DNA from: Bacillus pseudomycoides
GTDB taxonomy: Bacteria > Bacillota > Bacilli > Bacillales > Bacillaceae_G
Assembly: GCF_022811845.1 (NCBI RefSeq)
Contig: NZ_CP064266.1
Span: forward strand, 2,232,001-2,296,000
Direction of reading: 5' to 3'
Length of the DNA: 64,000 bases
The notes beneath the pieces were generated by a model, which worked only from the letters and a program-made list of their open reading frames with translations, did no database searches and had not been told where the DNA came from. Positions 14,864 to 23,805 of the stretch are shown piece by piece; within the stretch, counting starts at the first letter, position 1; each line of letters opens with the position of its first letter. The translations under genes were made by a program, and so were the position numbers.

Positions 14864-15964
14864 CTATGTAGAAGTTTTGTTTTTTTTATTTTTCAATCGC
14901 CAGCGAATAGAATGCCATAGAAAAAGGAGGGGGATATAGACATATACAATGTACATACCCGATTGGGATAAAATTGTATTTAATGTGTTGATACTTTCTC
15001 GATTTGTAAAAAGTAAGGAAGCGATATATACGACAAAAATAAAAAAAGGTAGTGTGATTTTAAATGGGATACGGAATGAACGCTTCATAGACTGACAAGA
15101 GGACCATATTGTTAAACAGAGATTGGGTAAAATGATAAGAAGCCATACAAAAATAATAATATATTCAAACCGCTGAATAAAAGGGACTTTAATAATTTTT
15201 AACATTGTTAACGTAGGCCAGATTGTATGTTTTAGTAGTCCTTCACTATAGTACATAAAGGAGATAAGCGCTAAAAGTACATAAAGAATGGTTGTAAAAG
15301 CAGCACCACCATGTGCCCATTTTTTTAAAGATTTTCCTTTCTCAATAAGTGGATAAAAGACAAGTAGAGCTTCAAATCCTAGAAATTCTAACGCAGAGTC
15401 TTTCGCAGATTTTACAATATCTAAAGGTGAATGAGTAAAAATCGGTAAAACATTACGAAAGTGTGCATATTTCATTGGAAAAATAGCAAAGAACAATATG
15501 AAAAAAGGTAGTACGATTCCCCAAAAACACATTCCCGTTACAGAACGAAATTCACCTTTTAAAATATAGTAAGTGACTAATAAAAATATTAAAGTTAGCT
15601 TCCATACTTTAATGGTAGGGAATACCCAAACTTGAATTACTTCAATATATGTACGAAGGACAGTGAGGCAAAATAATAAAAAATAAATTGTAAAAAGTAA
15701 AGAAAGTAAGGAACCGATCCATTTTCCAAAGCATGTTGTATGAATATTGATGAGGTCGTTATCTTTTTCCAACATTTTTAGCATACAAAACAATACAAGA
15801 TGAGTTGCAATTCCAGCAAAAATAAGGGAAATCCAAGCATCATAACCAGCATTTTTTATAATAATGCGTTGATAACCTAAAACTCCGACTCCAATTTGAA
15901 GAGAGTGAACCAAAAAAAATACCAAGTAAGGGGAAACGGTTAGTTCTTTACTGTTCGTACCCAT
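14864..15964 (-). CDS. GerAB-type germinant receptor permease subunit
   Basis: A 366-residue protein with about ten membrane helices of the spore germination permease family (GerAB/GerKB, APC-like fold). It opens with LTVSPYLVFFLVHSLQIGVGVLGYQ, the usual start of the family. B subunits are thought to hold the germinant-binding site. It is the last gene of an A-C-B operon, 12 bp after the C subunit. Which named receptor it belongs to cannot be decided from sequence reading; the chromosomal context resembles what I recall for B. cereus gerR, but this is unverified. Confidence 0.93.
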   Translation of the reverse strand: MGTNSKELTVSPYLVFFLVHSLQIGVGVLGYQRIIIKNAGYDAWISLIFAGIATHLVLFCMLKMLEKDNDLINIHTTCFGKWIGSLLSLLFTIYFLLFCLTVLRTYIEVIQVWVFPTIKVWKLTLIFLLVTYYILKGEFRSVTGMCFWGIVLPFFILFFAIFPMKYAHFRNVLPIFTHSPLDIVKSAKDSALEFLGFEALLVFYPLIEKGKSLKKWAHGGAAFTTILYVLLALISFMYYSEGLLKHTIWPTLTMLKIIKVPFIQRFEYIIIFVWLLIILPNLCLTIWSSCQSMKRSFRIPFKITLPFFIFVVYIASLLFTNRESINTLNTILSQSGMYIVYVYIPLLFLWHSIRWRLKNKKNKTST

Positions 15965-15976
15965 CTTATCACCTCA

Positions 15977-17059
15977 CTATTCTCCGATACCAGATTGTAC
16001 AACATTAACATCAACTTCAACATTAATGTTTACAGATGGATATATTGCTTGAATTTGTTGTATGCTCCATTTTCTTGATCGACTTCTAATTTGGTCGCGT
16101 ATTCCTAAAGGATCTATTTTCTTTTGCTGAAATTGTTGAATCAATTTTTGAGACTGATTTTTCATATTTTGCTCTACTTGATTTTTGATATGTTTTATAT
16201 TTTCCTTTTTTGTTAAATCAATCCAACTAGGAGCGTTTTTTATTAATCCATTTAATTGTAAACGGATAGTTACTTTAGGAATATTACCTGTTTGATCAAC
16301 GTGATAGACACTTTTTCCAGATAAATTTTGTGTTACGACAAGACCTTTATGATTATCTTTTTTTATTTGTGTTTCATAACGACCATTTTTAGTCGGATTA
16401 AGGAGTAATTTTACTAAAAAAGAGTCTTCTTTATCGGTATACATTACCACTTTGTCCTCTTTTAAAAAAGCAAGACCTTTTACGGAGACCGCGTGATCAT
16501 CAGCGATTTGAATGTAAGGAAGAAATGGGTCACATACAAATGAATAATAATCATATAAAAAAATATTCAAAGATGTCTGAGGGATATTTTCATTCCGTAT
16601 ATTTTGTTCAAGTAGGTCAGATAGATACAATGAACCGTTTGATGTGACATATTTTAGAAGTTCTTCTGCTGAGCCATCTACAAGTGCTAATTGTACATCC
16701 CGTCCAACATTAGGATCACGTTGTAAATTGTTGATGATTTCATCAATTCCATATGAACCAAAAGATTTTCCGAATAACACGACACGCATTTGCCCTACGA
16801 CAACATTGTGAGGTGATTTTGCATTCAAACGAGAAGCAATCGTTTCAAGAGATCTCGCAGTGGTTGACTGAGTTTTTGGTTTTGTTTTTACACCAAGTGT
16901 GTAGTCAGGATATAAAATAGTACCTTGAAATTTTTTATCCTTCGTTATGTCGAATCCAGCTATATGAATAATTCTCTGCGTATCTACTGTATATGTTTGT
17001 GTACAAGCAGTTTGGAAACATAACAGCCCCGTTATGAATAAAATTAGAATGTTTCTCAT
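15977..17059 (-). CDS. GerAC-type germinant receptor lipoprotein subunit
   Basis: A 360-residue Ger(x)C lipoprotein: signal peptide with a lipobox ending TAC, then IHIAGFDITKDKKFQGTILYP, a typical GerC opening, and VVGQMRVVLFGKSFG. C subunits sit on the outer face of the spore inner membrane and are needed for receptor assembly. Its ATG overlaps the stop of the A subunit (ATGA), so translation is coupled. Confidence 0.94.
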   Translation of the reverse strand: MRNILILFITGLLCFQTACTQTYTVDTQRIIHIAGFDITKDKKFQGTILYPDYTLGVKTKPKTQSTTARSLETIASRLNAKSPHNVVVGQMRVVLFGKSFGSYGIDEIINNLQRDPNVGRDVQLALVDGSAEELLKYVTSNGSLYLSDLLEQNIRNENIPQTSLNIFLYDYYSFVCDPFLPYIQIADDHAVSVKGLAFLKEDKVVMYTDKEDSFLVKLLLNPTKNGRYETQIKKDNHKGLVVTQNLSGKSVYHVDQTGNIPKVTIRLQLNGLIKNAPSWIDLTKKENIKHIKNQVEQNMKNQSQKLIQQFQQKKIDPLGIRDQIRSRSRKWSIQQIQAIYPSVNINVEVDVNVVQSGIGE

Positions 17060-18582
17060 GTTTTTTCACCATCACGTTTTCTTTTGGCTCGGTTTGGATT
17101 ATAGCGCCAATTTGATTTCGGTCGCAGAAAAGAAGGTCGCTGAGCTGTTTGACTAAATGGCCAGCGAATGAAACCATCTGCGGTACCTAAACCACGAAAT
17201 GGATATAACGGTAATAAGTAAGGTGACCCAAGTGATTTTAATTGAACGAGATGAGCTAATATGAATACGAATCCTACAATAAGACCAAGACCTCCAAATG
17301 CACCAGCTAAAAGGATAAGTGGGAATCGAAGCAACCGAATAGTAGTGGACATTTTGACAGTTGGTGTTGTAAAAGAAGCAAGTGCAGATAAAGCTACAGC
17401 AATTAATAAAATGGTACTAGTTAAAGCGGCTTCAACAGAAGCTTGTCCAATTACAATTCCACCAACAATCCCGATAGTTTGCCCAACCTTTGTAGGTAAG
17501 CGAGCGCCAGCTTCACGTAATAATTCAATTGTAATTTCTAAAAACAGTGCTTCTAGAATCGGTGGAAATGGTACATTTGCTCTAGAGAAAATAATAGGCC
17601 CTAATAAATCAGCAGGGATCATTTGATAGTGAAAAGTTAATACAGCCGTATAGATGGCAGAAGAAAATAAAGAAAACATAGCTCCAAAAAAACGAATTAT
17701 CCGAAAGAAAGAGCCGATAAGCCATGGTAAATAATAATCTTCAGGTGAAATGAAAAAATCTAATAGAGTTGTCGGTCCAGCTAATGCATAGGGGGAACCA
17801 TCTGTCAAAATTAAAACTTTCCCATTGATTAAAGCAAATACAGCTCGATCAACCCTCTCTGTTGGTAAAAGTAAAGGAAAAGGTGAGTTACTATTATCAC
17901 TGATAAATTGTTCAATCATTGTTGCATCAAAGGGGACGTCGAAATCAATGTCCTCTAGACGTTGTGTAGTAGTGTTAATATGTTGCTCATTCGTGATTCC
18001 GTCTATATAGGCCACTACAACTTTTGTCTTGGATATAGATCCAACAACAATTTCTTTAAAAATTAATTGCTCTGTTACAATAGCGCGACGCAATAAATGT
18101 AGATTCGTATCAATGCTTTCCACAAAACCAATTTTCGGTCCAATTACGCTATATTCATTTTCTGTATCGTTATATAAACGCTTACCAAGAACGGTACTTT
18201 CTGCTCGCATTAAAGCATACTGCGTGGCATGTGATGTATTTTGTAACTTAATGAGTACATATCCACCCAATAACTTTTCACGAATATCATCAATGGAAGG
18301 AGAGATGATAATGTCTTCAATAGAGACGATGTTAGTCAAGTCGGCGATGTCTTGGATTTGTTCTAATTGCTTTTTGACAGGTGCTAAAATATATCGTTTA
18401 ATAATGAGCTCTTCTACGACAGATTTATAATAAAACATACAGATTTTTCCGTTTTCTGTTATGCTGTAAGATACAAAATCAGTAGATTCCTTCATCGTAT
18501 GAATGAATTCTGGAATGGTACAGCTCGTTTTTTTGTTTTTAGCCTTAGACTTTTTTCGTGGTAAGCCAAACATATTTTTCAC
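17056..18582 (-). CDS. GerAA-type germinant receptor subunit
   Basis: A 508-residue GerA-family protein. It has a soluble N-terminal region of about 280 residues with VVAYIDGIT and FPLLLPTERVDR, then four to five membrane helices and a basic proline-rich tail (RPSFLRPKSNWRYNP). A subunits combine with B and C to form the inner-membrane receptor, an ion channel opened by germinant. Length fits the family. AAGGAGTG precedes the ATG. A candidate sigma-G promoter lies 30-60 bp upstream, consistent with expression in the forespore. Confidence 0.95.
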   Translation of the reverse strand: MKNMFGLPRKKSKAKNKKTSCTIPEFIHTMKESTDFVSYSITENGKICMFYYKSVVEELIIKRYILAPVKKQLEQIQDIADLTNIVSIEDIIISPSIDDIREKLLGGYVLIKLQNTSHATQYALMRAESTVLGKRLYNDTENEYSVIGPKIGFVESIDTNLHLLRRAIVTEQLIFKEIVVGSISKTKVVVAYIDGITNEQHINTTTQRLEDIDFDVPFDATMIEQFISDNSNSPFPLLLPTERVDRAVFALINGKVLILTDGSPYALAGPTTLLDFFISPEDYYLPWLIGSFFRIIRFFGAMFSLFSSAIYTAVLTFHYQMIPADLLGPIIFSRANVPFPPILEALFLEITIELLREAGARLPTKVGQTIGIVGGIVIGQASVEAALTSTILLIAVALSALASFTTPTVKMSTTIRLLRFPLILLAGAFGGLGLIVGFVFILAHLVQLKSLGSPYLLPLYPFRGLGTADGFIRWPFSQTAQRPSFLRPKSNWRYNPNRAKRKRDGEKT

Positions 18583-18610
18583 TCCTTTCCCTTATATGGA
18601 ATGCTCTTTT

Positions 18611-18640
18611 TAGTTTTTGGGGAAGACAAAATTTTATGCA
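18611..18640 (-). promoter_or_regulatory. candidate sigma-G promoter of the germination operon
   Basis: On the minus strand TGCATA, a 17-bp spacer and AAAACTA resemble the sigma-G elements TGAATA and CATACTA. gerA-type operons are normally transcribed by sigma-G in the forespore. The spacing and position fit; the match is imperfect. Confidence 0.5.
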
Positions 18641-18650
18641 GGAAACATAA

Positions 18651-18698
18651 AAAAGCTGTCCAAAAGTTAGACACTGTGTATCTTTTGAACAGCTTTTT
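18651..18698 (-). terminator. terminator of the FAD/Fe-S dehydrogenase operon
   Basis: AAAAAGCTGTCCAAAAG and CTTTTGAACAGCTTTTT form a long stem between the dehydrogenase operon and the downstream ger operon, ending the former on the minus strand. Confidence 0.85.
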
Positions 18699-18760
18699 GA
18701 TATTTGTTTATAAAAGTTAATATATAATTTTTATTTTGGAAAAGGTATATAAGTTATTCC

Positions 18761-19963
18761 TCATATTTCTTGAGCAAGTGCAAGCAGTTGCTCCCGGCCT
18801 TTAGAAATATGCGGGTGAAATTGAATTGTTGCATTTTCCCGAGTTCTCTTCACATCTTGAATCGCGCGCTGTAGTAAAGAGTCAAGATGTGAATGAGATG
18901 GTTGTAGTTCTTTTGCAATGGCAGTTCCGGCAACAGTTCCTTGTGCCATCGCAACTTTCGCGCTTTCAATCCCTGTAATGTTACCAGCGACATACAAGCC
19001 AGGAAGCGGTGTAGCCATTGTTTCACTATGAAGCGGTACATGCCCACCAAGTTCTTCGATGTAATGAAATGGACATCCAGCGACAGCTGCTAATTCTGCT
19101 AGTGGATAGAGACCTCCAGCAATACAGACAAAATCAACAGTACGTATTTCTTCAGTTCCAGGAATGATATCTCCATCTGCTGTGATTGTAGCAATTTTCA
19201 CAGCTTCAACTTGCTTGTCCCCAATAATTTCAACAGCAGCTTTTCTTAAGTGAAGCGGTACATTCCAAATTTTCATTCCTCGCTTTGGATAAAATTGAAT
19301 AGCTAATTTTCGCATTGCATGCTGTTTCATAAAGCGGCTCCCGATTTTTAATAAAGGAGAGGGAGCGATATGGGCAACATGAAGTAGGGAATTCAAAACG
19401 TGAAGCGGCTGTGCACTTTGCTTTGTTACTGTATGCTTTGGTGGTAAAACGATGCTATCAATTTCTAGTCCAGCAAGCTGTAGTTCATGCATAATCGCAA
19501 ATGATAATATATTTGCTCCAATAATCATTCCTTTATTACCGACCTTGACACGGTGTACATTCGTCATAACTTGTGCAGCCCCAATGGACATAACACCAGG
19601 CAATGTCCATCCGGGAAGCGGAGTTGGAAACTCGGCTGCTCCTGTTGCAAGAAGAACATGCTTTGTTTGGAAGATGCCGATATTTGTATGCACAGACCAG
19701 TTCTTTTCACCTTTTTCTAAATCATGTACGGTTATACCACATTCGATAGAAATCGATAAGTCTTGCAACTGTTTTTCTAGTTTTTTTGTTTCTTCTATAC
19801 CATTCCACCATACTCCGTTTGGTTCTTGATGAAGTTGCCCAAGGAGGCGCCCTCCAGGTTTTATAAATTCATCAAACACTCTAACTAATAATCCATATGT
19901 TTTGCATGCAATGGCTGCACATAATCCGGCAGGCCCAGCGCCGATAATGATGACATCATTCAT
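18761..19963 (-). CDS. FAD-dependent oxidoreductase, hydroxyproline DH/HcnB-like large subunit
   Basis: A 400-residue protein starting with the dinucleotide-binding motif VIIGAGPAGLCAAIA and a second one, IIGANILSFAIMHE, with GLYVAGNITGI near the end: a two-domain pyridine nucleotide-disulfide-type flavoprotein without the redox disulfide. This architecture is found in HcnB, opine oxidase and D-hydroxyproline dehydrogenase alpha subunits. Its start overlaps the end of the 2Fe-2S gene by 4 bp. Together with the next two genes it forms a multi-subunit amine dehydrogenase. Divergent epimerase genes point to D-hydroxyproline or D-proline as substrate; this is inference. Confidence 0.85.
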   Translation of the reverse strand: MNDVIIIGAGPAGLCAAIACKTYGLLVRVFDEFIKPGGRLLGQLHQEPNGVWWNGIEETKKLEKQLQDLSISIECGITVHDLEKGEKNWSVHTNIGIFQTKHVLLATGAAEFPTPLPGWTLPGVMSIGAAQVMTNVHRVKVGNKGMIIGANILSFAIMHELQLAGLEIDSIVLPPKHTVTKQSAQPLHVLNSLLHVAHIAPSPLLKIGSRFMKQHAMRKLAIQFYPKRGMKIWNVPLHLRKAAVEIIGDKQVEAVKIATITADGDIIPGTEEIRTVDFVCIAGGLYPLAELAAVAGCPFHYIEELGGHVPLHSETMATPLPGLYVAGNITGIESAKVAMAQGTVAGTAIAKELQPSHSHLDSLLQRAIQDVKRTRENATIQFHPHISKGREQLLALAQEI

Positions 19964-20292
19964 ATGTGATCCTCCTTTTTTAAAGGCGTAGGTTGCTGTA
20001 AGCCGCTTTGTACTACCATTTGCTCTTCAACTACAGTCATGCATGCACGCACGTTTTGTTTGCCATTTATTGTGACGCGACATTCAAAACAATGGCCAAT
20101 ATTACAATAAATAGAGCGCGGGGCTCCTGTTTCTTCATGAACACGGAAAGTCCGAATGTTATTTGCGAATAGAGAAGCGGCGACGGTTTCACCAGTTATT
20201 CCTTCGCACTTTGTCCCGTTAAATGTAAAAGAGACGGTTTTGCTGTCTGATAGGTTACCGAGAATTGGGTGGTGAATGATACGATTACTCAT
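19960..20292 (-). CDS. 2Fe-2S ferredoxin-like subunit (HcnA/SoxX type)
   Basis: A 110-residue protein. The segment FTFNGTKCEGITGETVAASL followed by SIYCNIGHCFECRVTINGKQNVRACMT has the cysteine layout of the small 2Fe-2S subunits of HcnA/opine oxidase/hydroxyproline dehydrogenase complexes. It would pass electrons from the flavin to an acceptor. It overlaps both neighbours by 4 bp, so the three subunits are translationally coupled. Confidence 0.87.
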   Translation of the reverse strand: MSNRIIHHPILGNLSDSKTVSFTFNGTKCEGITGETVAASLFANNIRTFRVHEETGAPRSIYCNIGHCFECRVTINGKQNVRACMTVVEEQMVVQSGLQQPTPLKKEDHI

Positions 20293-20549
20293 GATCTATC
20301 ACCTAACAAGTCAAAGGTAATGGGACGAACTGGTGGTTGATGTTTTAATGGCTGATGGTTCTGTTCTCGGGATGATATAAAACTTTCTAGTGCACATCTA
20401 CATGTTCGGCCCCCGCAAAACCCCATGCCTGCCCGGGTACGTAGTTTCAATTCTCGTGTAGAGCAATTATATGTGTTCGCTGTATGAAGCAGTTCCTTGT
20501 ATGTTACTTCTTCACAACGACAAATGACAAAATCGTCTGCAATGTTCAT
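20289..20549 (-). CDS. BFD-like [2Fe-2S]-binding small subunit
   Basis: An 86-residue protein with the BFD-like cysteine pattern: VICRCEEVTYKELL near the N-terminus and MGFCGGRTCRCALE about 30 residues later. In related oxidases this module is fused to the flavoprotein C-terminus; here it is a separate first gene of the operon. A sigma-54 promoter lies 42-57 bp upstream of its start. Confidence 0.86.
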   Translation of the reverse strand: MNIADDFVICRCEEVTYKELLHTANTYNCSTRELKLRTRAGMGFCGGRTCRCALESFISSREQNHQPLKHQPPVRPITFDLLGDRS

Positions 20550-20590
20550 GACAAAGCCCCCTTGTTAGATTGGTTGTTTGCTAATTTATA

Positions 20591-20606
20591 TGCAAAATAC
20601 ATGCCA
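20591..20606 (-). promoter_or_regulatory. sigma-54 promoter of the dehydrogenase operon
   Basis: On the minus strand TGGCAT-GTATT-TTGCA matches the -24/-12 consensus TGGCAC-N5-TTGCW with GG and GC separated by 10 bp. It is in the gap between the activator gene and the operon it would drive. A partner site with the same core lies at 22536-22551. Confidence 0.85.
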
Positions 20607-20619
20607 ATCTAGATAAGAA

Positions 20620-22317
20620 TTAAAATGGGATACGTAATTTTTTCATGCGATTATACAAGGTTGCCCGTGTAATTCCAAGCCGTTTCGCACAAGCGAGTTT
20701 ATTGCCACTTTCTAATTCGAGTACATGTTGAATGATATTTCGTTCGTATTTGTTTAAAGCATCATCAAGTAATTCATCTTCCATTATTTCCATTCTATGA
20801 GGAGCGAGTGGATGTTCTTTTCTTGTTTTTGTAGAGAAGGGAAGGTCTTCTCGTTTTATGATTCCATCTGTCGCAAAAACAACGAGTCGTTCAATGGCAT
20901 TACGCAGTTCACGAATGTTACCGGGCCATTTATATTCAAGCAATTCATACATAACATCTTGCGGTATACTTTGAATTGGACGGTTATATTGAATCGAAAA
21001 TTCATATAAGAAAGAGTGGATGAGCTCCACAATGTCTTCTTTTCTTTCACGAAGTGGCGGTACATCAATACTTACAACGTTTAAACGATAAAATAAATCT
21101 TCACGAAATTTTCCTTTCGCAATTTGTTCTCTTAAGTTTCGATTCGTAGCAGCAATAATATTAAAATCGGCATGTAATTCTTTTACACCGCCCACGCGGT
21201 AAAAGGTTTTATCTTGCAAGACACGAAGCAGTTTTACCTGCATTTCCATTGGCATTTCACCAATTTCATCTAAAAATAACGTGCCCCCTTTTGCTAACTC
21301 AATTTTTCCTTTTTTTCCTTTCTGATCAGCTCCAGAAAAAGCTCCTTTTTCATAGCCAAAAAGTTCACTTTCAAATAATGATTCAGGAATTGCGCCGCAG
21401 TTAATAGAAATAAACGGTGCATGTTCATTTTCACGCGCCTCATGAATAGCTTTCGCAAAAAGCTCTTTTCCGACACCGCTTTCACCTAAAATGAGAACAG
21501 TTGATTTTGTTGTACATATCTTTTTCGCAGTTTCAATTGTTTGATGCAGTGCGGTGCTGTTTCCCTTAATCGCATGAAAAGGATCAACCGGCGCTGTTAA
21601 TTTAGCGACCTTTTTTTCTAATTGATGCATTTTGGTAGAAACGGAGAATAGTTCTTGATTAAGCCGAACTTGGCTCGTAATGTCTGTTTCAGATACAACA
21701 GCTCCAATAATTTTATTACGCAAGTAAATGGGATTGGAGTTAATGAGTACAATTAAATCTTCTCTCGGTTGATGTTGGTGTTTATGTAGTGAGCGACCTT
21801 CTTGTAGTGTTTTTAGTATTTCTAGCATGTTTTCCTGAAAAAATGATGTGATCGGTTTTCCTAAAATATCCTGTCGTCTTACGGAAAAGATTGCTTCGGC
21901 CCCGTTTGTCCATACATTGACATTCTCTTTTTCGTCAATGACGGTAACTGAAGCATCCGTTGTTTTGATAACCGTTTCGAAATAAACCTGTAAATATTCA
22001 TAAGACTGAAAAATGGTTTCAGCTAGCATAACAGCTGTAATAAAACCGATTGGTTTATGAGAAGCATTCATAAAAACAACTGCATGATAGTTTTTTAGTT
22101 TCTTTAATATATGTGAAATAGAAGAATAGTAGGAAGTTGTATAACAAGGTTGATACGTATTGTTAGCAGTCAGCATATATATATCATTGTTTTTTTTAAC
22201 GAGAACGGTCGTGTCTTTATGATCTGTTTGTTTGTGTTGTTGCCATTCTTCTAACGATGGGAAGAAGAAAAAGTCTTTATTCATAAGTTGGTCTATAGAA
22301 GGAAGTGCGATTGTCAT
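20620..22317 (-). CDS. sigma-54-dependent transcriptional activator (PAS-AAA-Fis)
   Basis: A 565-residue enhancer-binding protein. The first 220 residues hold a poorly conserved sensory region and a PAS domain (VTVIDEKENVNVWTNGAEAI). The AAA+ domain (about 250-470) has Walker A GESGVGKE, the sigma-54 contact loop GAFSGAD (T to S variant of GAFTGA) and Walker B GGTLFLDEIGE. The C-terminus is a Fis-type helix-turn-helix (LACAKRLGITRATLYNRMKKL). It lies between two operons that both carry sigma-54 promoters, so it most likely activates them in response to hydroxyproline or a product. AAGGAGG precedes the ATG. Confidence 0.95.
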   Translation of the reverse strand: MTIALPSIDQLMNKDFFFFPSLEEWQQHKQTDHKDTTVLVKKNNDIYMLTANNTYQPCYTTSYYSSISHILKKLKNYHAVVFMNASHKPIGFITAVMLAETIFQSYEYLQVYFETVIKTTDASVTVIDEKENVNVWTNGAEAIFSVRRQDILGKPITSFFQENMLEILKTLQEGRSLHKHQHQPREDLIVLINSNPIYLRNKIIGAVVSETDITSQVRLNQELFSVSTKMHQLEKKVAKLTAPVDPFHAIKGNSTALHQTIETAKKICTTKSTVLILGESGVGKELFAKAIHEARENEHAPFISINCGAIPESLFESELFGYEKGAFSGADQKGKKGKIELAKGGTLFLDEIGEMPMEMQVKLLRVLQDKTFYRVGGVKELHADFNIIAATNRNLREQIAKGKFREDLFYRLNVVSIDVPPLRERKEDIVELIHSFLYEFSIQYNRPIQSIPQDVMYELLEYKWPGNIRELRNAIERLVVFATDGIIKREDLPFSTKTRKEHPLAPHRMEIMEDELLDDALNKYERNIIQHVLELESGNKLACAKRLGITRATLYNRMKKLRIPF

Positions 22318-22535
22318 ACTGATGCCTCCTTATTGGATTGACTGTAAGTTTTTTATACACTATTCCATTATTTTTACACATTTTTAAAGTAAATGTAAAT
22401 TTTTTTTTAGAAAAGTTAGATAACTGTTTTCAAATGGCTATTTGAGTACATTGATCTTAGCTTCTATGTACTTTTAAAAGTAAAGAGATTAGGTGGAGGC
22501 AGAAAATCTTGGTGAATGATCATTTTTTATTAAGT

Positions 22536-22551
22536 TGGCATTTTAATTGCA
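22536..22551 (+). promoter_or_regulatory. sigma-54 promoter of the epimerase operon
   Basis: TGGCAT-TTTAA-TTGCA fits the -24/-12 consensus, with GG at 22537-22538 and GC at 22549-22550. It is 76 bp upstream of the oxidase start codon. Inverted repeats GTACAT...ATGTAC (22447-22472) upstream and TGATAGGTGCTATCA (22579-22593) downstream are candidate activator sites. Confidence 0.85.
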
Positions 22552-22626
22552 AGTAGAAAATGTGTGAACAGGGGAAAGTGATAGGTGCTATCAGTTTCAC
22601 TTTATAAATGGAAAAGAGGGGGAGTT

Positions 22627-23805
22627 ATGACAAAGCATTGCGATGTTCTTATCATTGGCGGAGGTATTATTGGAAGTGCGATTGCTTATTACGTTTCAAA
22701 ATGCGGGAAAGAGGTGACGTTATTAGAAAGGGGAGAATTAGCGAGTGGTACATCCTCACGATGTGATGGGAACATTTTAGCGATTGATAAAGATCCCGGG
22801 TTTGATAGTCAAATGTCTCTTGAGAGCCAAAAACTTGTTGATCAACTAGCGAAAGAATTACGCCATTCTTTTGAATACCGCGCACCAGGCAGTGTTTTAG
22901 TATGTGAAAGTGAAGAGGAAATGATTGCTGCTGAGAAATGGGTAAAGCGGCAGAAAGAAGCAGGTTTATCATTTCGGATGTTAGACAAGCAAGATATTCG
23001 GCAGGAGTCACCGTATTTTGCAGATGATTTATTAGGTGGCCTAGAATGTGCAACAGATTCGACTGTTAATCCATATTTATTATCATTTTCTTTGCTTGAT
23101 GAAGCGAAAAGGCAAGGAACAGATGTGCATCTTCATACAGAAGTAAACAGTATTCGAAAAGATATAACTGGTGTGTTTATTGTTGAAACAAATAAAGGGA
23201 CATTTACAGCGAATAAGGTCGTAAATGCAGCAGGAGTATGGTCGCCTGTTATTGGTGAGATGTTAGATGTGAAAATTCCAATTCAGCCGAGAAAAGGTCA
23301 TATTATCGTCGCTTCAAGACAAGAGCCAGTTGGAACGAGAAAAGTAATGGAGTTTGGTTATTTAATTAGTAAGTTTGGGGGCACACGTCATGTGGATGAG
23401 GAAACAGAGAAATATGGAGTTGCTCTCGTATTTGAACCGACAGAAAGTCAAAATTTCTTAATTGGAAGTAGCCGGCAGTTCGTTGGTTTCCAAACAAAGG
23501 TCGATACAAGTGTTATAAAGTGTATTGCAAAGCGAGCAATCCGGTTTTATCCGAAGATGGCTGATATGTTGCTTATTCGAACATATGCAGGGTTACGTCC
23601 GTGGACGGCAGACCATTTGCCAATTATTGCTCATGTTGAAGAAGTACCAGGTTTTTATATTGCAGCAGGTCATGAAGGTGATGGAATTAGTTTGGCAGCC
23701 ATCACAGGAAAGCTTATTGCAGAAATGATTGAGGGGCAAAAGACAACCGTACCGATTGAATTACTAAGCCACAATCGCTTTCAAGAAAGGGTGGAACGAG
23801 TGTGA
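22627..23805 (+). CDS. FAD-dependent D-amino acid oxidase-type dehydrogenase
   Basis: A 392-residue flavoprotein of the DAAO/GlyOx family, with an N-terminal FAD motif VLIIGGGIIGSAIAYY and a C-terminal TYAGLRPWTADHLP then GHEGDGISLA. In this context it is a likely beta-type subunit or stand-alone oxidase for D-hydroxyproline or D-proline. I chose ATG 22627 because GAGGGGGAG lies just upstream; the longer frame from 22585 overlaps a regulatory palindrome. The start of the epimerase gene overlaps its stop (GTGA). Confidence 0.87.
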   Translation: MTKHCDVLIIGGGIIGSAIAYYVSKCGKEVTLLERGELASGTSSRCDGNILAIDKDPGFDSQMSLESQKLVDQLAKELRHSFEYRAPGSVLVCESEEEMIAAEKWVKRQKEAGLSFRMLDKQDIRQESPYFADDLLGGLECATDSTVNPYLLSFSLLDEAKRQGTDVHLHTEVNSIRKDITGVFIVETNKGTFTANKVVNAAGVWSPVIGEMLDVKIPIQPRKGHIIVASRQEPVGTRKVMEFGYLISKFGGTRHVDEETEKYGVALVFEPTESQNFLIGSSRQFVGFQTKVDTSVIKCIAKRAIRFYPKMADMLLIRTYAGLRPWTADHLPIIAHVEEVPGFYIAAGHEGDGISLAAITGKLIAEMIEGQKTTVPIELLSHNRFQERVERV

